Made by a program: the position numbers and the translations under genes. A stretch of 64,000 nt of DNA from Triplophysa rosa. Taxonomy: Eukaryota; Chordata; Actinopteri; Cypriniformes; Nemacheilidae. The stretch is taken from contig NC_079892.1 in the NCBI RefSeq assembly GCF_024868665.1, positions 11,960,614-12,024,613 on the forward strand. Reading direction: 5' to 3'. This document shows, in pieces, positions 1 to 13,435 of the stretch (within the stretch, counting starts at the first letter, position 1; every line of letters starts with the position of its first letter). The notes below the pieces were generated by a model. The model ran no database searches. It saw only the letters and a program-made list of their open reading frames with translations, and was not told where the DNA came from.

Positions 1-692
1 GCCCTACGGTGCCCGGGAGTTAACGTCAACCCTGTTGTGGTTGGAGTGAACAAAGTTCTCTTTTGGAGAACCGGCTCGCTTTCCATGAAAAGCCTCTCAT
101 TTACTGTCCTCTCCACACTCGAAGTGAGATATCAGACTTGGATGACACACCGAGGACTCATCTTTCTATCTCGAGACCATCAGGCAGATGCTCAGATAGG
201 CCTGAGGGAACCATTGTGCTCTCAAAAAGGTGAAATAATGTAACCGCAGAGAAGACATTTATGTAAAAACAAGTTTTAAAGGAGGAAATGTTCATAGTGT
301 TAATCTCTGTTTTATTTTTAGGAAATTTGCACATAGCCCTCAGGATGCAAAAATGGAGATCTCCTTAATATTTCAGTTGTTTTTCCTAGAAGTTTACAAA
401 TGCACAAATGCAGAATCTGGTGGTGAAGTCTTTTGCTTTCAGATTTTCTCCTGTGAAAAAGTTCTCAGGGGAGATCCTAAAAATGTCTCAAACTTTTCTA
501 AGGATGACCAAGATACTAATGTATCGAACATTTCTCATCAAATCCTTCCTATAGACATCGACTTTTACTAGATCTTAACATGTCTCGTGTGTACCTTTTC
601 TACTAAGGACTTTTAGAAGAAACATTTGACAAATACAGTGGTTGAAACAAATTTAAACATTTTGTAATAATTCAATTATGTTTCGAGAGCTT
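1..692. other. No gene recognised (left edge)
   Basis: AT-rich non-coding sequence. Short open frames at 37-243 and 353-571 have no recognisable domain and no convincing splice signals. Nothing repetitive was recognised before the TTAA at 693. Confidence 0.5.
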
Positions 693-696
693 TTAA

Positions 697-767
697 AGGG
701 GTCATATGACACAGCTAAAACAAATATTATCATTTGTTTTAGATGTAATGCAATGTGTATACACGTT
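697..767 (+). repeat. Outer terminal inverted repeat, left
   Basis: About 70 bp that matches the reverse complement of 2124-2198, including the shared stretches gctaaaac, gttttagatgtaatg and tgtatacac. It is preceded by TTAA. Confidence 0.75.
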
Positions 768-771
768 TTAA

Positions 772-1026
772 AGGGGTCATATGGCGGAAATACGTGTTTT
801 TCTGTGTCTTTGGTGTGTTATAAGTTGCCCATGCATGTATTAGATACGTAAAATTGTTAAAATTAAAGTGTCGAAACAAAAGATGCATTCTATCTAAAAG
901 CGAATGCTCACCCAGACCTGCCTGAAACGCCTCGTGTAACCACACCCCGACGAATGTACGTCACTTCATAACATGATTTGACTTAAGACCGCCCAAATCT
1001 AAATGCAAGTGAGGTGGGCGTACTTG
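772..1026 (+). repeat. Left arm of foldback, outer part
   Basis: Matches the reverse complement of about 2416-2671 at high identity by eye. Shared landmarks are tgtgtctttggtgtgttata, gatgcattctatctaaaagc and gaatgctcacccagacctgc. The match stops at TACTTGT (1021-1027), where the THAP-bearing segment begins. Confidence 0.8.
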
Positions 1027-1057
1027 TAAATCTCATTGTATCGTCACCGCCGCAGCC

Positions 1058-1325
1058 ATGTCGCGGAGATGCTGTGTGTTTCTTTGCGAAAAGAAAGTCT
1101 TTTTGTTTGCCATGCCAAAAGATGAGACAACTAAAAACGAATGGTTACATTTTATTTACAACACTGTTCCAGAACAGTACAATCCGAATGTTCAAGTTTG
1201 TGCAGCGCATTTCACCGAAGATTGCTATACGAACCTGGGAGAGATCAAGGCCGGCAGTGCACGAAAGCTTTGGTTAAAAAGTGGGTCCAGTCCAAAACTT
1301 CGCTGGCGCTTCAGATTCGCAGCCT
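1058..1325 (+). CDS. THAP-type zinc finger exon (transposon-derived, partial)
   Basis: Predicted N-terminal exon of about 89 codons starting at ATG 1058. The translation carries a C2CH THAP signature: Cys6 and Cys10 (Cys5 is an alternative first ligand), then Cys48-x2-His51 followed by Phe52. The conserved Pro20 and Trp29 lie between them. THAP domains are DNA-binding modules found in P-element- and Kolobok-type transposases and in derived host proteins. The canonical C-terminal AVPTIF-like motif is not obvious, so the fold may be incomplete. A good splice donor (GTAAGT at 1326-1331) ends the exon, and no continuing exon is recognisable before 1889. It sits inside an inverted-repeat element, which argues for a transposon remnant rather than a host gene. 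Expression cannot be judged from the sequence. Confidence 0.6.
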
Positions 1326-1889
1326 GTAAGTATATTTTCATTGTAAAAGACTTTGTTACGGACTAGCACGAGTTGAGTTTGTCGTGTGTTTGTGATCTGC
1401 AAATGCAGACACGCGCGCAACGTGAAAAAAGACAACATAAGTCCTAATAATCAGTAATAATGTTCCCACTAGAGGCAACAAATGTCATGTTTATAATGTC
1501 TTTTTATATTTATTATTTATTTTGGGTTTATTGTCTTTGTTGAGTCGCGATGAGACGTGGCGTAACACTGGTTGATCAAGAAGGGCCAAAGCGCTCTCGT
1601 TATTTATATCATTCCCTGCTGTAATGCGAGCTTGTTTTTATCTCACACAAACTCTGTATGATGTATATGATTGTTTGTTTATAGTCTTTATAACATCGTA
1701 TATAAAAGGTAAAACAGTTAGCTATAGTTTTTAACTATTTAACATCATATTTTTTTTATAAAACCTTACCAATCCTTTACATCCTGCTCAAGTTGCGCTG
1801 GCAAAGTTGATGTATCAGCTTGATCATCTTCATTTTCTGTATCAGATTCGGGCTCGAATTGATATAAGGAAGTACCGATGACATTTTAT

Positions 1890-2122
1890 CACCTGTCAGT
1901 ACAATTGCGTGGGAACATGATGTTCCCGAATATGTTAAGAGGCATTACATTTACGTGAAACGCTTGCAGTAATCGACCAATCACTAAGCACTGGTTATCT
2001 GGCCAATCATAGCACACCTCGCTTTTCAGAGCCATGAGCTTTGTAAAAAATCAGCGCGTTTCAGAGAGGCGGGGCAAAGAGGAGATACAAACATGCACGG
2101 TATGTGGAAAATACTGCATTTT
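1890..2122 (+). repeat. Left arm of foldback, inner part
   Basis: Resumes the arm after the THAP-bearing segment, beginning ACCTGTCAGTACAATTG. It matches the reverse complement of about 2205-2425, including cttttcagagc and gaggcggggcaaagaggaga. It ends near TTAACCTTAA. Confidence 0.75.
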
Positions 2123-2123
2123 T

Positions 2124-2198
2124 TAACCTTAAATCATGTATACACATTACATTACATCTAAAACAAACGATTAGTTTTAGCACTGTCATATGACCCCT
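2124..2198 (-). repeat. Outer terminal inverted repeat, right
   Basis: Inverted partner of 697-767, ending TGTCATATGACCCCT directly before TTAA at 2199-2202. Confidence 0.75.
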
Positions 2199-2202
2199 TT
2201 AA

Positions 2203-2671
2203 GGTTCAAAAACGCCGTGCATGTTTGTATCTCCTCTTTGCCCCGCCTCTCTGAAACGCGCAGATTTTTTACAAAGCTCATTGCTCTGAAAAGCGAGGTG
2301 TGCTATGATTGGCCAGTTAAGCAGTGCGTAGTGATTGGTTTAATACTGCAAGCGTGTGATTGAAATGTAACGCCTCTTACCATATTTGCAACATTAGGTT
2401 TCAAAGCAATTGTACTGACAGGTACGCCCATCTTACTTGTGTATACATTTGGGCGGTCTTAGTCAAATCATACCACGAACTGACGTAGATTTGTGGGGGT
2501 GTGGTTACACGAGGTGTTTCAGGCAGGTCTGGGTGAGCATTCGCTTTTAGATAGAATGCATCTTTTGTTCCCACACTTTAATTTTTCAATTTTACGTGTC
2601 TAACACATGCATGGGCAACTTATAACACACCAAAGACACAGAAAAACACGTATTCGCGCCATATGACCCCT
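2203..2671 (-). repeat. Right arm of foldback
   Basis: Uninterrupted inverted copy of the left arm without the THAP-bearing segment. It ends CGCCATATGACCCCT, followed by TTAA. Confidence 0.8.
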
Positions 2672-2675
2672 TTAA

Positions 2676-5600
2676 AGCAACCAAAAAAGGAAAATTTTCA
2701 CAATTTGTTACTACTGATAAGTTTGCTGCAATGAAATGCAATGTCTGTCTCCTTTTAAAATGGTTACCCAAAAATCTGTTCTGTAGCTTCAGATATCTAA
2801 ATGTCTCCAAACAGTCCTCCGTGTATTTTAGGTGTTTTATGGGTTAGTTTGATGATATTTTATAAAGTTTGGCTACACTAAAATAATCAAACTGCGCTAT
2901 TATGAGCTTAAGTGTTAATTTTAAGTAGAATTTTGAAGTTCTTGGTTAGATTAGGTTTTAAATGTTTGCTACGACCTTCTCATAGAAGTCAAACAATAAG
3001 CCATTTTTAGTAGAGCCAAGAACATCAAACATATCGGCTTATTATTTAATGTTATTGTAAGTGAATCCTTGACTTTTAGGCTCTGTAACAAGAAAAGGAA
3101 AAACAACTTTAGCTACGCTAATCTGAGGCCAGAGCAAGGCATGTGACCAAACGTTTTCTGCCTCTGGGGGTGTCCTGAGTTTGCTGTTCTGTACAAACAT
3201 TGGCCTGGCACTCTGTAGTTCTGTTTTTTGGAGCACAGACAAAGGGAACATATCCATCTAGTCTCAAAGCAAATCTTCAGTGTTTACAAAAAGACCACAC
3301 AACAACATCGCAGCGGCCAATCTATTTGTAATTAAAATCGAACAACAAATCCATCTGTTTCGACTAAAGGTTTCTTTCCCAACTAACCCCTGAAATGATT
3401 TTACCTTTTCCTCAGTTAAGAATACATGGACGCCCAGAATGGTTTACAGCTATTATGACTTCTTAGATTTATATTCATTCATATAGTTATTTTATTCATC
3501 TGACTTATATGCATTTCCTCAACTTTTACCAACGTGCAGCTGTGTATTTGTTGATTCACTACAATACACAAAAAGTCTAGTAAAGTAGAGAAGCATCATT
3601 TCAAGGCTCAAGTATTCATGGAGAAACCAATTCCATTATGCATTTTGGGGAGGACGGTGCACCCCTCAATATCTCTGAAAACATGTTTTCTGCATTATAT
3701 CATCTTACATAATATAAAGTACGTTCCCTGAAAATGTAACTTGATATCTTTAATATTGACCGAGGAAGGTCATGTCAAAGATTGAAATGAATGTTTAGGA
3801 AGCCAAATTTTTATTATGTTATTTATAAACTAACCAAACTCAATAAATGCCAGTATTTATCATGGAAATGAAAAATTGAGTAATTTTTCTCAAAATGATA
3901 TATCATATTATATAATGTGACATTAGCATGGATTTCACAGACAGGGTCACAAAAAAAGAAATGCCAATTGTGAATTTGTTATATTTGTAAGTTTATAAAT
4001 AGGTACAATTTTGTTAAATTTACTAAATTTGTTATTTTGTGAATTTAAAAAAATATTTCATTTTTTTAATTTTCTGAATTTGTTATACATTTAAATCTAA
4101 CATTTTTATCTTACCATTTTTTGAGAACAACCATGTTCACATCAAGAATGATGACTATAAAGACGACAATAAAACCAAAAACAATAGTAGCGTCCACACC
4201 AACAGACGTTAATGTTATGTTTATTATATAATCTATGACACGCACGCACGCTGCAATTTTACATTTTAAATACTCAAGCCCTTTAAACTTAAAATTAAAG
4301 TACATGTGTTCTGTTCACGTGTCACACTTTGTCTCGTGCTGGATCTATACGTGTCATATGTGTACTCAGGTTGAAGTCAGATGATTCAGCTTTCCCGTGT
4401 AAGCAGATTGGAGAGTGCTTTTAAACCTCTCTCCCTCCCTACTTTTACAAGAACATTAAACATTTAATGGGAGCAAAAACAATGTAAAATAGTACTTCCT
4501 GTACTGCAATGTTTTGCACACCATTAAATGTGAAGTCATGTAATTGTGGATTGGCAAATGGATTTGCCTTTCTCCACGTGGAGCATAACTTTACTGTGAA
4601 TATAAAAGTCACTCATCAAATTTCTCCCAACATCTCTAATCGTAGGATGCAGATCATGCATTACAAATAAGTGATTCATGCGTGCTGTTTACTAGAAACA
4701 AAGGCCGTTTTTGTATTGTGCTGAGGAAAAACTGAGTTAAAGTAGTGTAGAGAACAGGACTTGCTCTTTTTAAAGGATTGGCATTCATGAAGCTGGAGTT
4801 TCTAACTTTGAACGCATTGCATGTTATATGTTCAACATACATTGTCAAATGCTGTTTTGTAGGTTTCATGATTATTATACTCAAATGAATAGTTCACATA
4901 AAATAAAAATTAATTTGCTATTGTTTTCTTCATGCCATTCAGAACTCCTTTAAGTTACTTTTTTCTGCAGAAAAAAAAGAAAAATTAGAAGAATGTTTTA
5001 GCTTTTTGTTTTGCAAACAATGAAAGTGAATGAGGTAGAGAAGTGTGAAACCCCAAAAAGACATACAGGTAGTCCTTACGATTTCAATGGTTTAATCTAA
5101 GTGCTTTAAGGCAATACTATTTTGTAGAACATTATTGAAGCCATTATTTATTATCAAATCAATTCATACTAAAAATAGCCATGTCAATAATATCAAATCG
5201 ATTTTGTTCTTGTATATGCTGTTCTTGTACAAATATTTTATTTATAATTTTATTTAGTTTTATTGTATTATTTTTTGCAAGCAGATGCTAAATGAACAGG
5301 TTATTCTAAAAAGTGGTTGACTTTCATGCAACAAAAATCAAAATTGCAAAAATCATATTTATATTACATGAAAATATGTGTTCTATGCAGCATTTCCATT
5401 CATTTGGTAAGGTTGGGCTATGTGTGTTCTGGCATAAAAATCATGGAAGTACACATCTTTTTGCGTTTCTTAAGACGCAGAGACCTGAAACTTTATCCAA
5501 AGGACTGCATTTACCACATCCAAGTTTCCTAGAAATACTCATTAGAATTCCTAGAAAAAAGTTCACAGCTGTCCTTCTTCAAAGGGGCCCTGGGTTACCG

Positions 5601-7271
5601 AGCAACAGTTTCACTCAGATATAATGTTTGTTTTTTGCCAAAACTATAACCAGATTGTTGACTCTGCAGACAAACTTTAACTTTATTAAAAGTTAAACAT
5701 TTTAACAAATTTTGTCTACCCAAGGTTACTCATTCTACTGATGTTTGGCATTTTGAGACAATCTGCCAAGTTTAAGGTCACAAAATGAGGATGTGCAAGA
5801 TGTTTCTTTTGTTTTTTGAGTCATTGCCAGTCATTGTAGTAATGTTGCAAAAATAGGTCAAACCCAAAAGGACCAGCATGAAAGCGATTCATGCATACTA
5901 ACCGAGCTTTTAGACTTGAAAAATGTTTCCTCCTGTAAAAAAAGCTATTTCTGGATATATTACTCATTCTGCGGCTATAGTGCTGTGCTCTTGGGGTTGT
6001 GTGAATGTGAACATTTGTGCTTAGTACGTCATTTTTAAGAGACGGACAAAGTAGTAAATGAGAACTTTTGAGGAATGTACTGGTTGCTCTTTTACATGCA
6101 ATTTCAAGCTAAATGTGACTTATGCGATATTATCCATGAGCAAAACTTTAAAGAGAAATGGGGCCTGAAGCTACAAAAAAATACAAATGTTATAATCCAA
6201 AAATATTTTATAATAAAAATAACTTAATTTCTCCATGACCCCATCCGACTTTTCTCCTTCTCCGAGATGTTTTCAATCTTCAGGACAATAGCCACAACAG
6301 GATCTGCAATAGTATATACGTAGCCTACACACAGACAAGGATCTATTTATGCTGCGATATAAAAAAAAACACAACAATTGTTATTTGGATTCCGTTTACA
6401 CAAACTGATCCTCATTGTGTCTTATGATGGAGGTCTTTCAAGAAACAGAGCTCCATGTTTGGACAGTTGCCATTGGGACACAAAGCAGAGCAGCCACACC
6501 AATGACCTTACATGGATCTGTCTTTACAAATGCATTTGTCGGAAGTTTACAGCAAGGCAGCAGCTGGTGGGATTTAAGCGTCTTTCGTACAGTGAGATCG
6601 CCTGAGGGGCTTTGTCCTCATCTTAACTTAAGGGAAGATGAAGAACGATTCGCCATGTTTGGAGGTGATCTTCTCTCTATGCCGTGGACATGATACGACC
6701 TCAAACGGCCCGGTTCTTCTAATACGTTGATGAATTGGAGGCTAAGTAGTTTATCATGTGCTGATTGCAAGATGGAATGGATTCTTGTAATGGTTTTGAC
6801 TTGACTTGTAATGGCATCCTTAGAAAACATATATCATGGAATGAAGTTTTTCTTTATTTCTAGGGTCTTGAGTACGGAGTCCTTTGAAAACATTCTGCAC
6901 CCGTCAGAACTTTAAAAACATACTTTCCTATGCAGAAGTGACTCATTCTGAACATTCCTGACTTTCTGACATCACACGGATGACATCAGAGCACAGGCAC
7001 ACATGCCCGCCCACATTAAGATGTTACCACTCATTCAGTTTTGGTCTTCTCAGTCACTGTGATGTAATTTGGAGAAAGCAGAATGAATACTGTTATTCAA
7101 AAACACAGAATTATGGATGTGAGAAAATTGAACAACCTTATAATTATAAATGTACAGTATGATATGACTACTTACTCTGAAACTCAACAGACAAAAACAC
7201 ACATTTAAATGTATAACACATTTGTTTCCCTTGAATGAATTTAAAGTCTCTTTGTCACTTTTGAACGTGTA
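2676..7271. other. No gene recognised; AT-rich intergenic DNA
   Basis: No frame shows a domain or exon pair. Around 4885-5045 there is a weak, decayed match to the GAATAGTTCAC-type inverted-repeat element seen better at 40330-40580. The open frames at 5313-5624 and 6415-6693 have no family resemblance I recognise. Confidence 0.4.
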
Positions 7272-8116
7272 GGGAACCCCTTTGGCGTCATTTATCAACG
7301 AACATTAAACTGCGTTGCTGTTCGCTAAATGCTCCAGACCGAGACGCGTGCAATTCTTAGTATTTCATAATTATTTGTGGTTTTAATATTTTCGAGCACC
7401 TAACCCCAACCCCACCCTCACCTTAAACCTAACCACCTCTCAACCCTATAAAACACAACACACAAATAAAAGTACAGTCACAGGTATTTATTGCACAAGC
7501 TGACCAAAGGCGGTGTTAAAGTATTACAAACAACTCCTGTCGGAGACCTTTTTGCACCGTACGATAACTTTATATGAAGATGCCGTATCCTGAATGCACT
7601 CAGTTGGCTCCCATTCAAAAACTAAACAGGAACATTAGCTAGATGCAGTCGATCGCGGGAGCCAATACCGTTTCATGTTCAAAGCCAAAGAAATTAGGTG
7701 ATTGGTCATGAGACACGGGAGATCAAATGGCATCTTTGCCGACATAACTCTTCTGGCGGCAATTTTGAACGTTTGTTGCTCGGCTCACCGGATCTGAGAT
7801 TTACAGCTGACGGTGATCGCTTTCGCATCTGCTCCTCGTACAAATTGTTCGTTTCGCGTTGGTACCCTTGAAATATCTGTATTTTTAACAACATTGTGAC
7901 TGCTTGTATCTTGTGTTTAATATTACGATGAATAAACTGTTACATTACTTGCTCAAACTGTCTGAATAGCGTCATGTAAACGCAATTATCCTGGCCGTTA
8001 AACTTAAATCAAACCCCGAAATATCATCATTGCTAATTATATCCAATATACAATTTCATAACGACAGTAAAATTCGCGTGCCCTGCACGTTGAGAAATGA
8101 CGCCAAAGGGGTACCC
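7272..8116. mobile_element. Non-autonomous element with ~30-bp inverted ends
   Basis: The left end GGGAACCCCTTTGGCGTCAT (7272 onward) mirrors the right end ATGACGCCAAAGGGGTACCC (8097-8116). Similarity continues a few bases inward to TCAACG on the left and CGTTGA on the right. The ~845-bp interior has no transposase I can recognise. A short minus-strand frame at 7706-7894 is rich in basic residues but unassigned. A related motif, GTGACGCCGAGGGG, recurs just outside the right end (8130-8143). Confidence 0.55.
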
Positions 8117-11100
8117 TGCGCATTAAAAAGTGACGCCGAGGGGCGCTGACCGAGAAAGTAAATTTAGCTAATTCATTAAAGAAAAAATGGGAGGGACCAT
8201 GTGAAAAAAGTACACACAGTAGATATAAAATGACTTTTATTTTGTTTGGTAAAGATAGTCAAACGCTATTTTATAACGTCACACGTAACACAACAGGTTG
8301 CTTTTTCGACGACAGCTAGAGGGTGCTTATCTTTAAAACATAACTTCAGATCATAATAAGCTGCTTGCGTGAATGACCTTTAGGGTGAATTTTGTAGAAT
8401 GACAAACTTATGACTTTAATTAGGCCTGCAAAATGTCCCTAAAGTATGTATTTAGGTCTCATTTGCCGTCTTTTTTATAAAAAAGGTTTCAAACTCAAAA
8501 TGTCCTTCCACACGTGCTATTAAAATTTTGTCTTTCACATAGGTACTTTGTGCAATATGTTTCTTATTTTCCGTATTTCCTCATACGTACGTAACAGGAC
8601 CCCATTATCTGGAACAAAAGGTGTACTGTGCCACCTTCCCATCCCCCCCAACCACTTATCCATATCACTCTGTTCTCCATCCCTCTACGACCAGTCACTC
8701 CTTGTGCAGTTTCCCACAACCTACTGCACAGCTACTGTTGCTGGATACTGTATCTGTGGACGTAAGGGGCGGAAAACATGTCTCAAAGACACAGACTGAG
8801 AGATGATGATGATGGGTGGGGTTTCTTGGAAAGTGTTGCTGTTTTGCCCTTTTCTTCCTTCCCTTTATGACATATTTTTTCTGTCTTTCTTACTGAGCAG
8901 AGACTGATTCAAAGATTACCTGAGTGAAACCACCTGGTGCTTCGCTCTTTCTACCCGCTATCCGTTACATTTGTGCGCTGTCTAAACATGATGTTGTAAT
9001 AAGCGTGGATTTAAAATGTTTTCTAATTTTGCTTTGAAAATGGATAGTTCCGATTCTACATTCTGATTGGATGAGCCACATTCAAATACAATTTGAAATG
9101 TGGATAAGCACATTTCTGTGACCGCACGTTGTACATTAATTTGCTAAATTGCTTTGCAACTGTCAACAAAATTCAGCTACGGTTATGCTAAAGAAACTTT
9201 TCCTTGGAAAAAAAGGTCTTTAATTATATTGACTTTGTTTCGTGTAAAGAGACTGCTAAAGCTAGCTGGTTACGGATATTGCCGCTGTCCTTCTGAAACC
9301 TTGTATCTCCGTATTTCGTGTTTTAAATTTCTCGCCATAAATCATTGTTAGTCACCCTTGTCGTGTGTTTGTCGCTGGGTTTTGCAAATATCTAACCAAT
9401 AAAAAGTATTAAAATGTGTTGCTAACTTGAAAAACAGTATTTAATCATTTAAACAGCGAATTAGGACATTTGGGATTTCGGAAAGACAGTGACGATATAT
9501 TAACTCTAACTAGGTTTAAAAATGCAAGATTCTGTTCAAACAGTAGCTCCATGTCAGCAGTTGATTCTAAAAATAAAGAAACTGACCATGGAAAAATATG
9601 ATCTACTCTCATGGTCGCCATAGCGCCCCCTTTGGCTGTGCTGAAAATGCAGTGCTTGCATTGCGTTATTAGTCACATTTTCACGCTGCAAAGCCACAAA
9701 GTTGAGCTTGCGTTGCGAGAAGCACTCCCATAGTTGCTTCAGCTTATATCCAGGGTAAAATAACCTGCAAAACGCGGCCACGATAGGATTTCTGCTTTAT
9801 TATACGTAGGGAACAACGCTATTGATCTAAAAAAGTTGACATATAATATCACAATATGTTGTACTGCTTTTCTAATGGTTGAGAAAGAGAGAGCGGGAAA
9901 GAGAGCCATTCATACCCATATCTATATGTCTTCTGTCTGACTGAAAAACATCCAGCGGTTTTTATTACTTTCCACTTTTTGTTCATTGAGGCATAATTAC
10001 ATTCTGACTTCATCGGAACCTTAGCGTGACCTCTGCTCCTGTCAGACACACACAGACTCGCGAGTGAGATGAGATCACACGGCGCTCGGGCTGCCACCAC
10101 AATGAACCTCAGACACAAACCAAGTCTCCCCTGGAACGCTGCGGGGGGGGGGTTGGGGGGGTGAAAATGAGACCCACGCAAGCACGCAGAGCTGTTTCCC
10201 TTCATCTGGGGAACCCTGCCACGCCGCACACTGGAAACCATTGCTAATCAGGCCCAATTTTTGACCCTTTGCTGTTTTAGCTCCTTCTCATTTCTCTTTC
10301 CGTGGCTCTCCTTGGAATGATATCATGGATTTTCCAGTTAAACATTTGGAGATGTTTTTCTCTTTCTCTAAATTAACCAACAGGGCTTCCCCACATTAAA
10401 CCTCCAGAGACAGTTTCCCTTTTAAAAAGGCTATGAAATGTGTCCCGTAGATGACTGGCTCATTGTTGGTTTTCGGTTGTTTTCTTACACGTGGCTTATT
10501 TACCAGTGAGCAAGTTACTGACGTCAAAAGCGTGACAAGATGTTTGGAATCAAAGTGGATCCTTGTGATGTGTCTATATGATGTGTCTAAACATCCAATA
10601 AATATTGTTTTGTCAACTGGCTGGACATCAATGGCCAATAAAAACAACAAATGTGAGCAATTATGTCACTGTTGCCGTTTCTCAGATAGATTCCATCTGC
10701 AACCGAAGGCGCTTTCCAGCACTTTCCCAAGATTGCAGTATTTTGCAATCAAAACCATTTGTAATAATTCTCACCAAAATATTGCGGTGCTCGTTTGTAG
10801 CAGTGGAAACTTTCATTACCAAAGCATAAGTTATACACCAAAAAAGGAAATGTGTTTTTTTATTTTTGGAAAGCAAACAAATGTACAATCTATTTTCATA
10901 ATCTTCACCAGATTATCGTTATATTTTCCAGCACTTTACTCTTGTTTATAGTACTCTACTATTTCTTTGATTATAACCTGTGTTGACAAATGCATGCTTC
11001 ATCTATTTCAGGTATCAGACCACGGCTGTTCCTGGGTGCCCAGAAACAGCCATTGGGTGGGAGAGTTGTGAGTCAGCATTGGAAATGCGTCTGCGGGGTC

Positions 11101-13435
11101 TGAGTGTTTCTATGTGCACACCCAACTCTGCTGCCATGTAAAAGCTATTTAAAGATGATAAACGTGTCTAATTTGAGAATATGATATGTGTTTGAGAGCA
11201 GGGGAAGTCCACTCACAATAATTATGCTGTTACACCCTTTAACAGTCACAACAACAGTCATGCAACGTTACTGTATGATTGTGCAACTGGCAATTGGCAC
11301 AAATACAGGTAGAAGTTTAAAAAATGAATCAACAAAGTTAACAAAATGTGGAGCAAATCTAAATTCTATTTAAATAATTGATTTGTTTGATCATGTTACT
11401 TTCCGTACAATAGTATTTAGTAACTGTACTGCACTGGGAAAAAGTACTTAAATATATAATAAAGTATAATCGGTTTCTAAAAAATAAAACAACTAAAAAT
11501 GAATATAAAATATTAATAACAAGTATACCAGTAATGAACATGAATATAAAATGTTTTGTTCTACCAATGACATAATGTTTAACAGGGTGCAAGTAACAGA
11601 GTTGACTTCAATTAAGCATTATTCAGACGGGACTATAGTTTTCTACAACATTTAAGTTACAGTTATTATCACCAATGTCTGTGGTTTCATCTATCTATTC
11701 GGACGGCACTAAGATCTCTGTGTGTGTATTGCTGAGGTGGAAGTATCCGTTTTGTACACCTGCAGGGTGTTGCCGAAGATCACATGTTCTAGATGCCTGC
11801 ATCATGTATGATAAAATAAGCATTTTTAACACGCATTAAACATTGTTAAATAAATGTATTGCTTATAACAAACCCATTGAAATAAAACGTTTTTTTTTAA
11901 TTAAACAAATATTTAATAGAGCGAACAAATTAAAAACTGTTCACATGATTTCTTTGTTGACTTTATTATTGTCATAATTATTATATTTTTCATTTCCTAG
12001 CGAGATGGCAAAAACATGCCGTTATATTCATAATGCATGGGACACAGCAATCACAAAACATGCAGTCGTATGAACTTCTGCAGTAGTTCACATTGGCCAA
12101 AATACATGAGGCGTTATGAAAAAAATATTGGCAATCACAGACATTTGCATTCAAACGGGATAGGAGTTCTTAGAGAACCATGCACAGAGTTTGCTTAAGT
12201 TTTTTAAAGAGATTGTGCGAGAAAAATAAGACTTGACAGATTCAGATGGGATTAAAATCATAAACTACAGCTGTAAAATACTTCAATTTCTCCAACCTCT
12301 TCTGGGAAAACCAGTACGTTCAAATAGGGCTTTAGCCTCAAATAATTTTTCAAAAAATTGTGGTCAAACAAACTTTTTATACAATGCTAACTTTATACTA
12401 CCTAAAACATTATCTAACATAAAGTAACATAAGCAACTAAAAAAAATATTAACTAAAATGTGTCATTACAAAAAAACTTGGATTTGTGCAGATAATGCTC
12501 ACACCGGGACATCAAAGTGTGCCCGGTATTGTGGAAAGTGCCATCCACCAGTTAATGTCCACCAGTAATGAACTGTTATTGTTTTCAACTGAGCGAATGT
12601 CATAATGGGGGTGAGAAGGCGAGTAGGTCTAAAACAGTCCATTGGGATCCCTGCTGTTCCGAGCACTTTGTAATCACAATAGAACAAGTTCAGAGAGCAG
12701 ATTCAGCCGGCCCTGTTGCACATCACAATCATGGGGCCAAGTTGGGAGCTGTAGTTGAATTGAATTGAATGAGTTGTTATGTAAGTTCTTACGTTCTTGC
12801 AAAATCATATAAATGAGTCCGTTGCTACACAACAATAGTGTTCCTGTCAAAACATTAACAATTGTACGAATGGCCAGTTTTTTTTTGTAGAATGCTAAGC
12901 TTTGTGTTCAACTTTTTCCAATGTGCAGTTTACAGTTCAACCTAACAGATATGAAAAATAGACTGTGGAAAAGTAGAAACGATCCCTAAACCAAAGTGCG
13001 AGGCATACGCAACGAGGGGCAATGTTATTCCGTCTATTTGTGGTTGTTATGACTGCTCCGAAGTATAAGACGAAATTTCTGTCGTGATGAATGGTAAATG
13101 TCAATGATGGGTGTAAAGATGGGGTTTCTTTATTGCCATGTCTCCAGCTGTGTGCTATCATTTATTTTCTTCGGAGAAGCTCCACTTCAAACCCTTCCCT
13201 TGAGCTTTACTGGCTGTTCAACAGATTTTCATTAGTTCGAGTAACTAAATATTTTGGGACGAAATAAACAGAGCAGTCCCGCAAAAACAGTGGAGCGTTC
13301 TATATCATCAACACGTAAAAAGAAAAATACGTGCCAGGACGCCGCACCTGATCAAACAGAGAGCGAAGACACTAAAAAAGCAGAATAAATAGAGCAAATG
13401 ATATTGTTTTATACAATGTCAGAAAAAATTACAAA
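8117..13435. other. No gene recognised
   Basis: Intergenic. Open frames at 8548-8799, 9849-10241 and 10451-10951 (166 codons) lack recognisable domains and start or splice context. A G-rich tract (10 G, TT, 7 G) lies at 10143-10161. Confidence 0.4.
10143..10161 (+). repeat. G-rich homopolymer tract
   Basis: Ten G, two T and seven G in a row. This is a low-complexity tract with possible quadruplex character. Confidence 0.8.

Larger units (their letters stand above)
693..2675. mobile_element. Foldback DNA element, TTAA-flanked, Kolobok-like by inference
   Basis: Two sets of inverted ends are interleaved here, and every end abuts TTAA. The outer-left end starts at 697 (AGGGGTCATATGACA) after TTAA 693-696. 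Its partner ends at 2198 before TTAA 2199-2202. A second end starts at 772 (AGGGGTCATATGGCG) after TTAA 768-771, and its partner ends at 2671 before TTAA 2672-2675. Arm 2203-2671 is the reverse complement of 772-1026 joined to about 1890-2122, so the locus can fold into a stem of nearly 470 bp. A segment of about 860 bp carrying a THAP exon (1028-1889) sits in one arm only. TTAA target sites together with a THAP domain are known for the Kolobok superfamily, so this assignment is an inference. PiggyBac also uses TTAA. No transposase catalytic core is visible, so the copy is presumably non-autonomous. Confidence 0.75.

Noticed and set aside
353..571. Exon after the ttttatttttag acceptor-like sequence
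   Set aside because: The frame has no domain and no downstream donor with matching phase, and the acceptor alone is weak evidence.
10451..10951. 166-codon plus-strand frame
   Set aside because: AT-rich with mixed composition, no domain and no exon partner. A frame of this length is plausible by chance in 64 kb.
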